Shown piece after piece: positions 50,878 through 60,423 of a stretch of DNA of 64,000 nt (position 1 is its first letter; every line of letters starts with the position of its first letter). This DNA is from RGIG1927 sp045546275 (GTDB taxonomy: Bacteria > Bacillota > Clostridia > UMGS1883): NCBI GenBank assembly GCA_045546275.1, contig JAZQCM010000019.1:1-64000 (forward strand), written 5' to 3'. Position numbers and translations under genes: made by a program. The notes below the pieces were generated by a model. That model made no database searches, had not been told where the DNA came from, and saw only the letters and a list, made by a program, of their open reading frames with translations.

Positions 50878-50959
50878 CAGCCTTCTTTTATTTCCTTACA
50901 TAAAAATTCCTTGTTTACAGATAATAAAAACACAATTACTAAAACAAGGAGATTTATAT

Positions 50960-51496
50960 ATGAAAGCAACAGGAATTGTGAGAAGAATAGACGACCTTGG
51001 AAGGGTTGTAATTCCTAAAGAAATAAGAAGAGTTTTACGTATTCGCGAGGGCGACCCTTTGGAAATTTTCACCGAGCGTGACGGCGAAGTTATTTTTAAA
51101 AAATACTCCCCCATCGGCGAGCTTGGCGATTTTGCATCAACCTACGCAGAAACTCTTTCCAAAACAAGCGGCACTGCAGCAGTGATTACCGACAAGGACA
51201 ATGTAATTGCAGTTTCGGGTGTGCCTAAAAGAGAATTTGCCGAAAAAAGAGTTAGCCATGCTCTTGAAAAGCTCATGGAGGAAAAAAGTTCGTTTATTAT
51301 GAAAAGCCCTTCGGACAAAATGCCTGTAATTGACGGAATGGACAAATACATGGCAGGGGTTGTTCATCCCATTATTTCAGAGGGCGACACCATAGGAAGC
51401 GTTGTTCTTTTAAATGAAAACGGCACCATGGGTGAGGTTCATGACAAGCTGGCACAGTCGGCAGCAGGCTTTTTGGGAAAGCACATGGAAAACTGA
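50960..51496 (+). CDS. spoVT: Stage V sporulation protein T (AbrB-type regulator)
   Basis: A 178-residue transcription factor of the late forespore. The N-terminal AbrB swapped-hairpin DNA-binding domain (ATGIVRRIDDLGRVVIPKEI, residues 3-22, and on to about 50) is followed by a GAF-like domain. ATG 50960 has AAGGAG 8 nt upstream; the frame is open far further up but that part overlaps the protease gene start. Its presence argues that the organism sporulates. A sigma-G promoter would be expected, but the upstream AT-rich sequence gives no clear call. Confidence 0.95.
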   Translation: MKATGIVRRIDDLGRVVIPKEIRRVLRIREGDPLEIFTERDGEVIFKKYSPIGELGDFASTYAETLSKTSGTAAVITDKDNVIAVSGVPKREFAEKRVSHALEKLMEEKSSFIMKSPSDKMPVIDGMDKYMAGVVHPIISEGDTIGSVVLLNENGTMGEVHDKLAQSAAGFLGKHMEN

Positions 51497-51531
51497 AAAA
51501 TGCTCCTCGAAAATAATCGAGGAGCATTTTT
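51496..51531. terminator. Bidirectional terminator between spoVT and the phosphodiesterase
   Basis: AAAAATGCTCCTCGA (51496-51510), loop AAATAA, TCGAGGAGCATTTTT (51517-51531). It overlaps the spoVT stop and ends 4 nt before the convergent stop. Confidence 0.9.
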
Positions 51532-51535
51532 TTGT

Positions 51536-52516
51536 TTATTTTTGCATTGCATCATTAAGCTTATCGGGATAGTCTGTCATAATTCCGTCGGCACCGATAC
51601 TTATAAGATATTCCATGTCTTCTTTTTCGTTTATTGTCCAGTATTGAACTGCCATATCGTGCTTATGAGCATAGTTGATAACCTTTGTAACACCGAAATT
51701 TATTCCATAGGAATCCTCCCATGAGCAGAAGGGAATTTGTAACACCTTGCAAGGAGGCTTGTAGGTTTCACTACTTGTCATTGCTGCAATATAAAAATCT
51801 ATAACCTCACCCATTGAAGTGCTTCGCATCATGTCGGGATAATTCAAATCCGCATATTCTGTAATTTCCTTATGGAAGGTTCCGAAAATAACCTTGTGGA
51901 GTAAGTTTCTCTCTACCAGGGTTTTATACAAAATATCAACACTTTCTTTACCTATTTCTCCGCCGTTTTTAACTTCGATAATATAGTTAAAATCACCTGA
52001 AGAAGTGAGATAATCAAGAACATTGTCAAGGCTTTGGATTTTTAAATCTTCATCATTTGAATCTGCATAAGGCATTTCCCCGTTCTCGTCAACAAACTTT
52101 GCCCCCATATTAAGCTCTCGTAATTCTTCGTATGTTTTTTCTTCGGCAAGAACTCCCGCTTTTCCAAACACTTTTTCCGAATCCGATACACGGTCAAGGG
52201 TATTGTCATGTAACAGAACAAGGGTTTTGTCCTTAGTTATATGCAAGTCAAATTCAAATGTATCAATACTTAGATTCTCAACGCAATACTTAAACGCCAT
52301 CATTGTTTGTTCCGGTACAATCCCTGCCCCGCTTCTGTGAGCAATAACATCGCAATTTTCCGTTATGTAGGGATTGGTTGTATTGTAAACTTCAACATTA
52401 TCGGGATTTGAACGATAAACTGCGGAAACAAACAAAAATGCACCAAACGCCAAAGCAAGAACTATGATTATTGATAAAATGACCGTTAATATTTTTAAAA
52501 GTATTTTCACATTCAT
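51536..52516 (-). CDS. Glycerophosphodiester phosphodiesterase family protein
   Basis: A 326-residue GDPD with an N-terminal membrane helix (about 8-30), so the TIM-barrel domain is probably outside. Signature residues: VIAHRSGAGIVPEQT (catalytic His, with Arg), FEFDLHITKDKTLVLLHDNTLDR (metal ligands and second His, first 20 shown only in part), and a C-terminal VQYWTINEKEDM. It would release glycerol phosphate from deacylated lipids or teichoic acid. ATG 52516 has GGAGGG upstream. It has its own promoter in the 47-nt gap after GH112. Confidence 0.92.
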   Translation of the reverse strand: MNVKILLKILTVILSIIIVLALAFGAFLFVSAVYRSNPDNVEVYNTTNPYITENCDVIAHRSGAGIVPEQTMMAFKYCVENLSIDTFEFDLHITKDKTLVLLHDNTLDRVSDSEKVFGKAGVLAEEKTYEELRELNMGAKFVDENGEMPYADSNDEDLKIQSLDNVLDYLTSSGDFNYIIEVKNGGEIGKESVDILYKTLVERNLLHKVIFGTFHKEITEYADLNYPDMMRSTSMGEVIDFYIAAMTSSETYKPPCKVLQIPFCSWEDSYGINFGVTKVINYAHKHDMAVQYWTINEKEDMEYLISIGADGIMTDYPDKLNDAMQK

Positions 52517-52531
52517 CCCTCCATATTTGTT

Positions 52532-52560
52532 ATTATAACAAATATGCTTCGTTAAATCAA
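52532..52560 (-). promoter_or_regulatory. Sigma-A promoter of the phosphodiesterase gene
   Basis: Minus strand TTGATT (52555-52560), 17-nt spacer, TATAAT (52532-52537). It fits tightly in the gap after the GH112 stop at 52564. Confidence 0.65.
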
Positions 52561-52563
52561 ATA

Positions 52564-54681
52564 CTATAATGTAATTACCGCAATGTCGTAACCGTCAAGT
52601 GTTACGGTTTTTTCGCCCTTTGGTGTATTTACCGTAGCTTTCTGCTCTTCTTCGGAGTTATTAATAACCACCAATGTGTTATTTCCGGGATAATACGCAC
52701 ATTCGGTGTACTTATTGTCGGTAATGTACATTTTTTCAGTATTTGTAGCATTTAAGATAATATCAAGAAGAGTGCTTGCATTTTCTGTTGTGTGACGGTA
52801 GCCTGTGAAATAAACACCCAAGCCATTACCAAATTTATGCTCTGTTACAAGGGGCGAATTTTCGCTGTCGTAAACCACTTTTGTGTCGGCATCGGTGATG
52901 TAGGCTTTTTTGTTGGAGGGAATATCTATTGCACCATTTTCACATTCATACGCCCATCTGCCGTGACAAATTCTTTCACCGTCATCAATATCCATGCCAA
53001 GGATGTGTGCAAGGCGTAACTTGGTGTCATAGCCTTCGGTAAAGGAAGGTTCGTTTACACCAATAAAAACACCTCCACGGTATGCCCATTCAGTAATCTT
53101 TTCAACAATTTCGCTTTCCTGCCATCTGTCGCCACCCGACCATGCGCTATTTCTCTCACCCGCATTGATTAAAACATCGAAGCCTTCGAGCTTTCCGTTT
53201 TTAACGTCGTCAAAACTGATAAATTCCACCTCAAAGGGGAAGCCTGACAAGCTTTCAATAACGTTAATCAAGTCAACCTCGGGATGCTCATGCAAGTGTC
53301 CTGAGCAGGTCCAGCTGCGGAGCTTGCCCCAGAAGGTAAGAACTGCAACCTTTGGTTTTAAATTAACAGGGCCTCCGTTTAAGTGGAAATCACGAATCAT
53401 TCTGAATTCATCAGAAAGCTTTTCCATGTAATCGTTAAAATCGGGGAAAGGAAGTGTAAGGGATAAGTAACCACCAAGACCAATTCGGTCAATATTGGCA
53501 CGAAGAAGACCACGCCTTACGTTGCGCCAATAAACCTTTGCATCACGAGTGGGATTACCGCCCTCGCTGAATGTTGGCAGTCCACCCAATCCCACCGGGA
53601 AAAGATAAGGATGAAGCCTTATTTCGTGTGTTTCAACTCCCTTAACGCCTGAGCAAAGGCGCACTTCAAAGCCCGAGAAAACGCACTTAATAAGTCCGTC
53701 AAAGCCAAACTCGGAAAATCTCTCGCCCCAGGGCTCCACACCTACCCAGCTGTCGTCATAAAATACGTAGGCCTTTTTGTTGTACTTATGTACAATATCA
53801 ATTAATTCCTTTCCGAAGCTTATGTTAAAATCATTAATAAACTCCATCCAGTCCTTCTTTTTGTCATCGCAGGTGCAATGTGTTGCATGAAGCTTGCCCT
53901 TATTGACAAAGTCTTCTGCAGTCATTTTATAGCCGTACTTTTCATAAAACAGGTCAAGTGCTCTTTCGCTCACGGTAAAGTCATAACTTGCCCAGTCTGT
54001 GAAAAGATTTCTCTTTCTTTCGTTACTTCCCCAAATCCATACAAAATTATAGAACATTGATGTAAATCTCACTACTGTAGTTGCAGGGTGGTTAACACAC
54101 CAATCCTCCATCCATTGTTTCATGTATTCTCGTGTTTGGGGGTAAATGGGGTCAATCTGCATTAAATGCTCCTTGTCCCAGTTATTTGTTGTGTGGTTGT
54201 ACATGGAAATTTCTTCCCATATTCTGTAGGCAAGAAAGCTCACAGTGTACTTGTGCCATGGAGTTGTTTTAAATGTAACAACACCGTTTGAATATTCCCA
54301 ATCGGTTATCTCTTCGTTTGTTGTGCGGTCAAAAACCTGCCAGTACTTTTTGCTGTTTTCACATTCATTTATTTTAAACTGCTCACAGAAAAAGTCCTTC
54401 ATCAGTTCAATTTCAAGAGTGCTTCCTGTTGCAATTTGCGGCTGTGTCATTAAAAAGGTCTGCTGAAGCTTATCTTCGTTTTTCTTTGCCCATTCGTTGT
54501 GGTCACGGATTATACAAATTGTTGAATAAATACCGTAGCCAGAATTGATAAGCTCGTCCGAAAGCTTTGTGCCGTCCGAGTCACGAATTACATCTGCGCC
54601 CCACTTTTCGGCAAGCTCCATTGTAAGCTTTTCATATCCCGATTCGCCGGGAAGGGTAAATCCACCTTTTGTTTTGCTCAT
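52564..54681 (-). CDS. GH112 family galactosyl phosphorylase
   Basis: Intracellular phosphorylase of 705 residues. GH112 enzymes cleave beta-galactosyl bonds with phosphate to give galactose-1-phosphate: lacto/galacto-N-biose phosphorylase, or D-galactosyl-1,4-L-rhamnose phosphorylase. Visible features are GGFTLPGESGYEKLT at the start, VRFTSMFYNF, a barrel acid region (HATHCTCDDKKKDW), FYDDSWVGVEPWG, PTFSEGGNP, and the C-terminal glutamine-amidotransferase-like and beta domains. No signal peptide. Lying among pectin genes (GH105, GH127, GH4, GH2), the galactosyl-rhamnose activity is the more attractive guess. ATG 54681 has GGAGGCGAT upstream. Its own transcript; no clear promoter. Confidence 0.87.
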   Translation of the reverse strand: MSKTKGGFTLPGESGYEKLTMELAEKWGADVIRDSDGTKLSDELINSGYGIYSTICIIRDHNEWAKKNEDKLQQTFLMTQPQIATGSTLEIELMKDFFCEQFKINECENSKKYWQVFDRTTNEEITDWEYSNGVVTFKTTPWHKYTVSFLAYRIWEEISMYNHTTNNWDKEHLMQIDPIYPQTREYMKQWMEDWCVNHPATTVVRFTSMFYNFVWIWGSNERKRNLFTDWASYDFTVSERALDLFYEKYGYKMTAEDFVNKGKLHATHCTCDDKKKDWMEFINDFNISFGKELIDIVHKYNKKAYVFYDDSWVGVEPWGERFSEFGFDGLIKCVFSGFEVRLCSGVKGVETHEIRLHPYLFPVGLGGLPTFSEGGNPTRDAKVYWRNVRRGLLRANIDRIGLGGYLSLTLPFPDFNDYMEKLSDEFRMIRDFHLNGGPVNLKPKVAVLTFWGKLRSWTCSGHLHEHPEVDLINVIESLSGFPFEVEFISFDDVKNGKLEGFDVLINAGERNSAWSGGDRWQESEIVEKITEWAYRGGVFIGVNEPSFTEGYDTKLRLAHILGMDIDDGERICHGRWAYECENGAIDIPSNKKAYITDADTKVVYDSENSPLVTEHKFGNGLGVYFTGYRHTTENASTLLDIILNATNTEKMYITDNKYTECAYYPGNNTLVVINNSEEEQKATVNTPKGEKTVTLDGYDIAVITL

Positions 54682-54818
54682 AATTAATCGCCTCCTCTGT
54701 TAAATTTATCACACTTATTGCACAATGTACATTTGAAAATGTTGTTTTTTTAATTGAATGTAACTTTTAATTGCTTTATTTTAGCTATCCAACACATAAT
54801 GCTATTGTCAACTCAACA

Positions 54819-54855
54819 AAAAATGAGGCTGTGCACAATGCGCGGCCTCATTTTT
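54819..54855 (-). terminator. Terminator of the GH97 gene
   Basis: AAAAATGAGGC (54819-54829) pairs with GCCTCATTTTT (54845-54855), with a 15-nt partly paired loop. It lies about 5 nt past the stop at 54860. Confidence 0.8.
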
Positions 54856-54859
54856 CAAC

Positions 54860-57800
54860 TTAATTTGCGTTTACACCAATGTTGTTTGTATCGAATGTGA
54901 GAGTATAGGTTCCATTGCCATTATCTGTAAGAGATGTTGCAACTTTAATCTGCTTGTTGTTATTGTTGATACGGATATACTCATTCCAGTAGTTCATGTT
55001 AATTGTTGTCTTTTCGCCTATAGTTTCAAGAACAACTGTATATTTGCCGTTTTCGTCACATTCAGCACTTCTTACGCTAAAGAAAGCATCGCCTGTATAG
55101 GAGCCTGTTCCCTCTGTGCGTACAGTCCAAATGTCGGCATTACTGTAGGTCTTGTCACCATCATCAGTAAGTGTAAGACGAATACCCGTCTGGTTTACAT
55201 AGGCGTTAAGCACCTTGTAAAGAATTTCAGACTGGATAGCACTTTCATCGTACTCGGTGTTATCTGTGCTTTCCTTGGCAAGAAGGCCGGAAGCTACCTG
55301 ATAAATACTTCTTGTAACGGGAGTGGATTTATAGAATTTGTATCCGCCAACCTTAACATAAGGAACTGCAGTAAACTTACGATTGAAATTAGTTTCTGCA
55401 AGATTTGTAATTGCAGTTGTGTAAACAACCCCCTCTTCCTGCCATTTTGTTGCAGGAATGTCAAGGGGCTCTGCACTACTTCCCTCAGCAGTTATTTCAA
55501 CACCAAATTCTGCACCGGAAATACTTGCAATAGTGTCAGCGTTATTAACTGTTGTAATGAAACGAAGACCACTGCCTTCAGCTACCTTATCCTCTTCGTT
55601 TACACCTTCGCCAATTCTTACCTGAGCACCATCAACCATTGTAAGACCAGTGTCGTAATATGCAGTAAAGGTCATATCCTCTGTAATAGTTACTTCAGTT
55701 TCAGGAAGGTAAACTGTTCCGACACTTGCCTGAGTTTCGTAATACATGATAGCGTCTTCGGGAAGTGTGAACTTTTCGTTATTGATAACAACAGTTTCTT
55801 CCTCGCCTAATGTTACAATAGAGCATTCAGCTATTTCGTAAAGCCCGAAATTACCAACATAACTATTAAGGTAATAAGGTACGTTAATCCATACATAATC
55901 AGTATCGGCAGTAAAGAGCACCTCGTTAACGCCTGTATAGAAGCCTGTTTTTATAACAGTAGCACTATTTGCAGCAACTGAAATATTGTCGCCCTTTGAA
56001 AGGCGTGCCCAGCCACAATCGTTCTGGAACCGGCTTGTGAAGAAATAGGTTTTGCCCTTTTCAACCTTCCATGCTCTGTAAAGGTCACTGCCACTACCTG
56101 TGCCATCTCCATTATCTGCACGTAAGTCTATAACAACACCATTTTCCTTATCTGCACGGAAATACTTCTTGTTAGCTTTAGGTCCTTCACCGGCAGTGTT
56201 ACCTCTGTACCAGCCTGCCAGATTATAACTAAAGTTACCGTTGGGAACCATGTTTTCGCCTGTTACAAAGGTGTAGCGCTTGCCATCCTTTTCAAGGGTA
56301 GCACCCTTGTCGTACTGAGACTTGCTCTCGCATCTGCTCATTTCGATTTCAAATTCTTCACCTGACTGAACGAAATCTTCAATGGTTAATCTGTCTGCGT
56401 GATATAAATAATTGTCGCCATTTGCTGAATAGTACTGTTCGGGGATTGTGCGGTCATTGCCCTTCCAGATAGGCAATTTGTCAGTTTTGATAACAGTGTC
56501 ATTATATGTGTAGTTAACTGTTATGCTTCCGGGTGTTGCCATTGCTCTGATTTCCTCGGGTTTAAGAGCATCGGCATAGATCTGGAAGTTATCAATAGTA
56601 CCATTTAAAATCGGGTCTGTCCAGTTGGAAATACCGATGAAATAGTTTCCTTCAATTTCATAGAAGGGCTTTGTAAATGTGCCTGTAGGACTGGGATTAC
56701 CGCCTCCGGCGTCAACGTTTGCAACTTCACCATTCTTGTAAACTGTTACGTCCCACTGATTATCGTTTACATAATCAATTGTAATTGCAATATGAACCCA
56801 TTTGTCCACTTCGGGAATGTTGTAAGCGGGGTAAACATTGCCACCATTGCTTACGAGTTCAATCCTACCTGCCCAGCCTCCGTTTTCAAGACTGTAATAC
56901 AAATCGCTGTTATTTCCGTTACCAAAGTCAAAAAGTTTCACATAGCGATCAGGAGCAAATTCGTCAAGTCTTATAAATGTGGAAATTGTAGCAGACTTTG
57001 TTTCCCGGAAGGCTGCATCCTCGAAAACTTCGCCATTAATCTCTATGCCTCTTTCGGGATTATCTCTGCCATTTCCCTTATCGCCTGCAAATTCAGCGGA
57101 GAACTGTACAGCCTTACCAAAAACGCCGTCAACGTATGTTAAGCTGTCGCCTACTATTGCGTCGTATTCGTTTTCACGTGCGTTATTATCGCCGTTTTCT
57201 TCAAAGCTGTAATCTACTACAAGAAGGTCGTTCTTATCTGTAACTGTAACAACAGCTTTTACGTTTACAGTATCAGACACACTGCCCATAACCTCTACAG
57301 GGCTGTTTGCTACGGTAAAGTCTGCGCTGTTCATTTCTGCCCATTTGACAACTGCAACTGCTGCTGTACCATTCACAAGTGTTACATTAACCTTTTCGGG
57401 AAGAATGGGAAGAACGCCTTCACGTGTTGTAAGTGTAACATCTTCAGCAGAAGCAATTTCAGCCTGCTTGTAATTAACTTCAATTACATTTTCACCATCT
57501 GTTAATGTGATAGTTTTGTTTTCGCAATTCTTTTCGTATACCATACCATCGCTGTCAACAGATTCGGGAAGATTGGTTGTATAGCTGTCACCCACAAAGA
57601 GATTTTCAACAACTTCTTCTTTGAGTACATTGTTGTCTTCATCAAGGTATTTGATTGTTGCGTTTGTTTTAACATCTGTTGTGTAAACTTCTATTTCGTA
57701 AATGTTAGCATATGTGCTGTCACCGGAGAAGAATCTGAAGTACTTGAACTTATTTTCTTCAAGAAGCTTCTGTGCCTCTTCACCAAGCTCATTCACATAA

Positions 57801-59608
57801 ACAACATCATACACGCCGTTTTCGGGCACTGCAGGAACAGTATAGATGGTAGTATAGTCTTCACCATTTTCGGATACCTGGAACCATGTTCCAACCATTC
57901 TTTCCTCGTTTTCCCAGTCTCTGGGCCAGAACTTGAAAGCAGAAATTGTTCTGGGGTTGTCCAATTCGAATTGTACCCAGCCACCTTCCTGACCATCGTA
58001 ATAAGTTCCGGTATCTCCGTCAAATGCATTTTCGGGAGGACTCTTTTGTTCCCATTCATCTGTTGTTCTGCCTGTAATGGTAACATCAACGTCTTCAAAC
58101 TTATACATTGATTCAATGCCGGGTAAAACAGTAACTTTTGTGATTGCAGTAGAATTTTCATCAATTGCACTCTTAGCTGTGATTTCTGCTTCACCTGCAG
58201 CTACAGCAGTTACAATACCTCTGTCATTAACTGTTGCAGCAGCTTCGTTGTCGCTTTCCCATGTAAGATAGTAAGCTTCATTTTCAGGCTCAACAGTATA
58301 TTCAAGCTTTATTTTTTCACCCTCATTAATAGTTACGTTATTGTTCTGTGCAGTAATGGCTGTTAATTGGCTTTCTTCCTTGGGGTAAAGCTTTACTGCA
58401 AAGCCGCCGTGCTCTACCATGTTAAGCACAACAGTATCATTTTCTGTAACAGTTGTTATATTTCTTGTTAAGTCAAATCTTCCGTCACCGTCGTTGAATT
58501 CTTCCATTGTGTATTCACCGCCGGAAAGATAATCGCCTAAGTTAAATTCAACTGTTTCTGCTGCACTGTCTGTTATACCAAGTAAATACCAGGTGTCACC
58601 ATTTCTTCTTGCTACTACAGCACTTTCGCCTACGCCACCGGAAACAAATCTTGTTTCGTCCCATTTTGCGGGAAGATTATTCAAGAAGTACCATGCAGGA
58701 GAATTTTTATAGTTCGCATCATTATCGGCAAGGCAAGGAAGACCGGTGTCGATAAGTGCTGTCAATGCAAGCTGGTTTGCAACTGTTGCATTATTGCCGC
58801 CAAGAGGCTGACCATTATTCTTTGCAAGGGTCAGGATAGGAGTATAGTCCATGGGACCTACCGCACCTCTGATATATAAAGCCTTTGTTATGTGTGCAGT
58901 TGTATTAGCGTAGGAAACAAAAAGCCATTCATCACCACGTACAGACTCATGAGAAAGAATATGAGGATATGTTCTCATTTCGCCTGTGGGCTTGTTACAG
59001 CCATGCATAATACCAAGCAATCTGTACTTTGCCAAATCCTCGTAAATGTCGTGGTATTCCTTTATTTCAGCTGCACTTTCACCGTCGAAGAAGTCTGCCT
59101 TGATACCCTTAATTCCCAATTCGCTCCAGTTTTTAAAACGAGCTTCTCTTTCCTCGTCGGTATCAATATAATCTTCATTTACCCAAACTAAAATGCCTAT
59201 GCCCTTTTCTTCTGCGTATTCAATTACTTCCGCTACATCGTCGCTTATGGAATTATTCGCAGGATTTGTTTGCCAACCGTCATCCCATAAGAAGTACTTC
59301 CAGCCTAACTCTGCTGCCATATCAATATATCTCTTTACAGCTTCAATGTCCTGCTGTCCTGCTCTTGTTGCACCTTCGGCAAGCCATGTCCAGGAAACAA
59401 CACCCGGTTCAACCCATTCGGAATATTTATAGGTTTCTTCGTCAGCTTTTTCGCTTAATTTAAGTGCTGTTGTATTTTCGTAAATATTCTCCAAGGAACC
59501 TACAACTGCATATCTCCAGGGAGAAGTAAACGGCAGGCTTACATCAATGGTCTCATCATAAGGGAATTCCATTGTAAATTCGCTATTACCTGCAGCGCCC
59601 ACAAGCAT
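54860..59608 (-). CDS. GH97 glycosidase, catalytic and C-terminal part (frameshifted gene)
   Basis: The main part of a giant secreted glycosidase, 1582 residues. It is out of frame with its N-terminal piece at 59539-60294. GH97 catalytic domain (1-~400): PFTSPWRYAVVGSL, WDDGWQTNP, and KGIKADFFDGE with Asp172; HESVRGDEW with Glu221. An Asp at this position is expected of retaining alpha-galactosidase members rather than inverting alpha-glucosidases. Then Big2-like (about 425-500), F5/8C (510-640), MucBP-like (645-715), Ig-like (720-800), LamG-like (805-1050), a second MucBP-like segment and an unassigned C-terminus. Pectin- or galactan-side-chain activity is likely. ATG 59608 is not a real start; it follows the break. 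Confidence 0.8.
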   Translation of the reverse strand: MLVGAAGNSEFTMEFPYDETIDVSLPFTSPWRYAVVGSLENIYENTTALKLSEKADEETYKYSEWVEPGVVSWTWLAEGATRAGQQDIEAVKRYIDMAAELGWKYFLWDDGWQTNPANNSISDDVAEVIEYAEEKGIGILVWVNEDYIDTDEEREARFKNWSELGIKGIKADFFDGESAAEIKEYHDIYEDLAKYRLLGIMHGCNKPTGEMRTYPHILSHESVRGDEWLFVSYANTTAHITKALYIRGAVGPMDYTPILTLAKNNGQPLGGNNATVANQLALTALIDTGLPCLADNDANYKNSPAWYFLNNLPAKWDETRFVSGGVGESAVVARRNGDTWYLLGITDSAAETVEFNLGDYLSGGEYTMEEFNDGDGRFDLTRNITTVTENDTVVLNMVEHGGFAVKLYPKEESQLTAITAQNNNVTINEGEKIKLEYTVEPENEAYYLTWESDNEAAATVNDRGIVTAVAAGEAEITAKSAIDENSTAITKVTVLPGIESMYKFEDVDVTITGRTTDEWEQKSPPENAFDGDTGTYYDGQEGGWVQFELDNPRTISAFKFWPRDWENEERMVGTWFQVSENGEDYTTIYTVPAVPENGVYDVVYVNELGEEAQKLLEENKFKYFRFFSGDSTYANIYEIEVYTTDVKTNATIKYLDEDNNVLKEEVVENLFVGDSYTTNLPESVDSDGMVYEKNCENKTITLTDGENVIEVNYKQAEIASAEDVTLTTREGVLPILPEKVNVTLVNGTAAVAVVKWAEMNSADFTVANSPVEVMGSVSDTVNVKAVVTVTDKNDLLVVDYSFEENGDNNARENEYDAIVGDSLTYVDGVFGKAVQFSAEFAGDKGNGRDNPERGIEINGEVFEDAAFRETKSATISTFIRLDEFAPDRYVKLFDFGNGNNSDLYYSLENGGWAGRIELVSNGGNVYPAYNIPEVDKWVHIAITIDYVNDNQWDVTVYKNGEVANVDAGGGNPSPTGTFTKPFYEIEGNYFIGISNWTDPILNGTIDNFQIYADALKPEEIRAMATPGSITVNYTYNDTVIKTDKLPIWKGNDRTIPEQYYSANGDNYLYHADRLTIEDFVQSGEEFEIEMSRCESKSQYDKGATLEKDGKRYTFVTGENMVPNGNFSYNLAGWYRGNTAGEGPKANKKYFRADKENGVVIDLRADNGDGTGSGSDLYRAWKVEKGKTYFFTSRFQNDCGWARLSKGDNISVAANSATVIKTGFYTGVNEVLFTADTDYVWINVPYYLNSYVGNFGLYEIAECSIVTLGEEETVVINNEKFTLPEDAIMYYETQASVGTVYLPETEVTITEDMTFTAYYDTGLTMVDGAQVRIGEGVNEEDKVAEGSGLRFITTVNNADTIASISGAEFGVEITAEGSSAEPLDIPATKWQEEGVVYTTAITNLAETNFNRKFTAVPYVKVGGYKFYKSTPVTRSIYQVASGLLAKESTDNTEYDESAIQSEILYKVLNAYVNQTGIRLTLTDDGDKTYSNADIWTVRTEGTGSYTGDAFFSVRSAECDENGKYTVVLETIGEKTTINMNYWNEYIRINNNNKQIKVATSLTDNGNGTYTLTFDTNNIGVNAN

Positions 59609-60294
59609 GCACCTGTATATGTACCGCTTGCGTTAAGGTCTGCTTCGGAAATAAGAACATTAATTCCGTTTGTTTCGTAAAGAATAGGCACACATATGTT
59701 ACCTGCTACATTTGTCAGGTTAGCTTCTGTGTAAAACTGTTCATTGTCAAAGCCCCAACCGCCATAGTTAAAGTAGTTTCCTACAGCATCCTCGGGAAAA
59801 TTGATTGTTGTGTTTTCTTTAGTAAGAGTTAAAGATGTGTTTTCTTCGCCTCCGTCCACAACATATCTGAATGCAACTGAATCGTCGTATACACGCACGA
59901 TAACAGAAATATCGTAAGCATCCTTTGTAAATGTTACTGTAGCTTCGTTTGCTTTATTTTCAATACTTGAAAACTTGCTTGAGGTTACAGAAAAAGTTTC
60001 ATCAATTGTTTTTTCTGCTACACTTTTAAAGGTCAAACCTTCGGACAAATCAACGCCTTCGGCAATTATGCCGAGCTTTGATTGATTAATTACCGCCTGA
60101 CCATCTCTTGCAACAGTGTAAAATGCCGCACCGTCCTCTAGGCTGATTTCTATAGTGTTTGTACCATCCAAGGATGCAAAGCTCCACACTTCACCCTCAA
60201 TAACTTCTTCTGCAGCCGCAGGTACAATCCAGCCTGACATACAGCTTACAAGCATTGAAACAGTAAGCATAATAGTCATAAATCTTTTTAACAT
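59539..60294 (-). CDS. GH97 N-terminal fragment with signal peptide (frameshifted gene)
   Basis: The first ~235 residues of the GH97 gene: signal peptide (about 1-28, ending PAAAEE) and the N-terminal beta domain (SFASLDGTNTIEISLEDGA, FTKDAYDISVIVRVYDDSVAF, NYGGWGFDNEQFY). True homology ends near residue 232 at SGTYTGA; the last ~20 residues (CLWALQ onward) are out-of-frame translation. Adding one base between 59608 and 59609 would join it to LVGAAGNSEFT in the other frame. ATG 60294 is chosen because AAAGGA lies 9 nt upstream; two ATGs nearer the RBS also occur. Either a real inactivating mutation or a sequencing/assembly error. Confidence 0.8.
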   Translation of the reverse strand: MLKRFMTIMLTVSMLVSCMSGWIVPAAAEEVIEGEVWSFASLDGTNTIEISLEDGAAFYTVARDGQAVINQSKLGIIAEGVDLSEGLTFKSVAEKTIDETFSVTSSKFSSIENKANEATVTFTKDAYDISVIVRVYDDSVAFRYVVDGGEENTSLTLTKENTTINFPEDAVGNYFNYGGWGFDNEQFYTEANLTNVAGNICVPILYETNGINVLISEADLNASGTYTGACLWALQVIANLQWNSLMMRPLM

Positions 60295-60323
60295 TTTCAT
60301 CATTCCTTTGTTTTTTATTGGAA

Positions 60324-60348
60324 CCTCCCTGCCCCTATAACAGGGAGG
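60324..60348 (-). other. Leader hairpin upstream of the GH97 gene
   Basis: CCTCCCTG (60324-60331) pairs with CAGGGAGG (60341-60348) across a 9-nt loop. There is no T-run on the minus strand after it, so it is not a standard terminator for the 60424 gene. It sits 30 nt before the GH97 start and could affect its translation. Confidence 0.4.
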
Positions 60349-60423
60349 CTATGGAGGAAAACTCAGTCATTACATTCATAGAATTGCTGACTGATTACAA
60401 AAATAGAAAATTTCTTGTTAATA

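Noticed and set aside
50881..50959. Sigma-G promoter for spoVT
   Set aside because: Loose matches (ACATA and CAGATAATA) are at 15-nt spacing, too short and too AT-rich to call.
59539..59608. Programmed ribosomal frameshift in GH97
   Set aside because: No slippery heptamer or downstream structure at the junction; mutation or sequence error is simpler.
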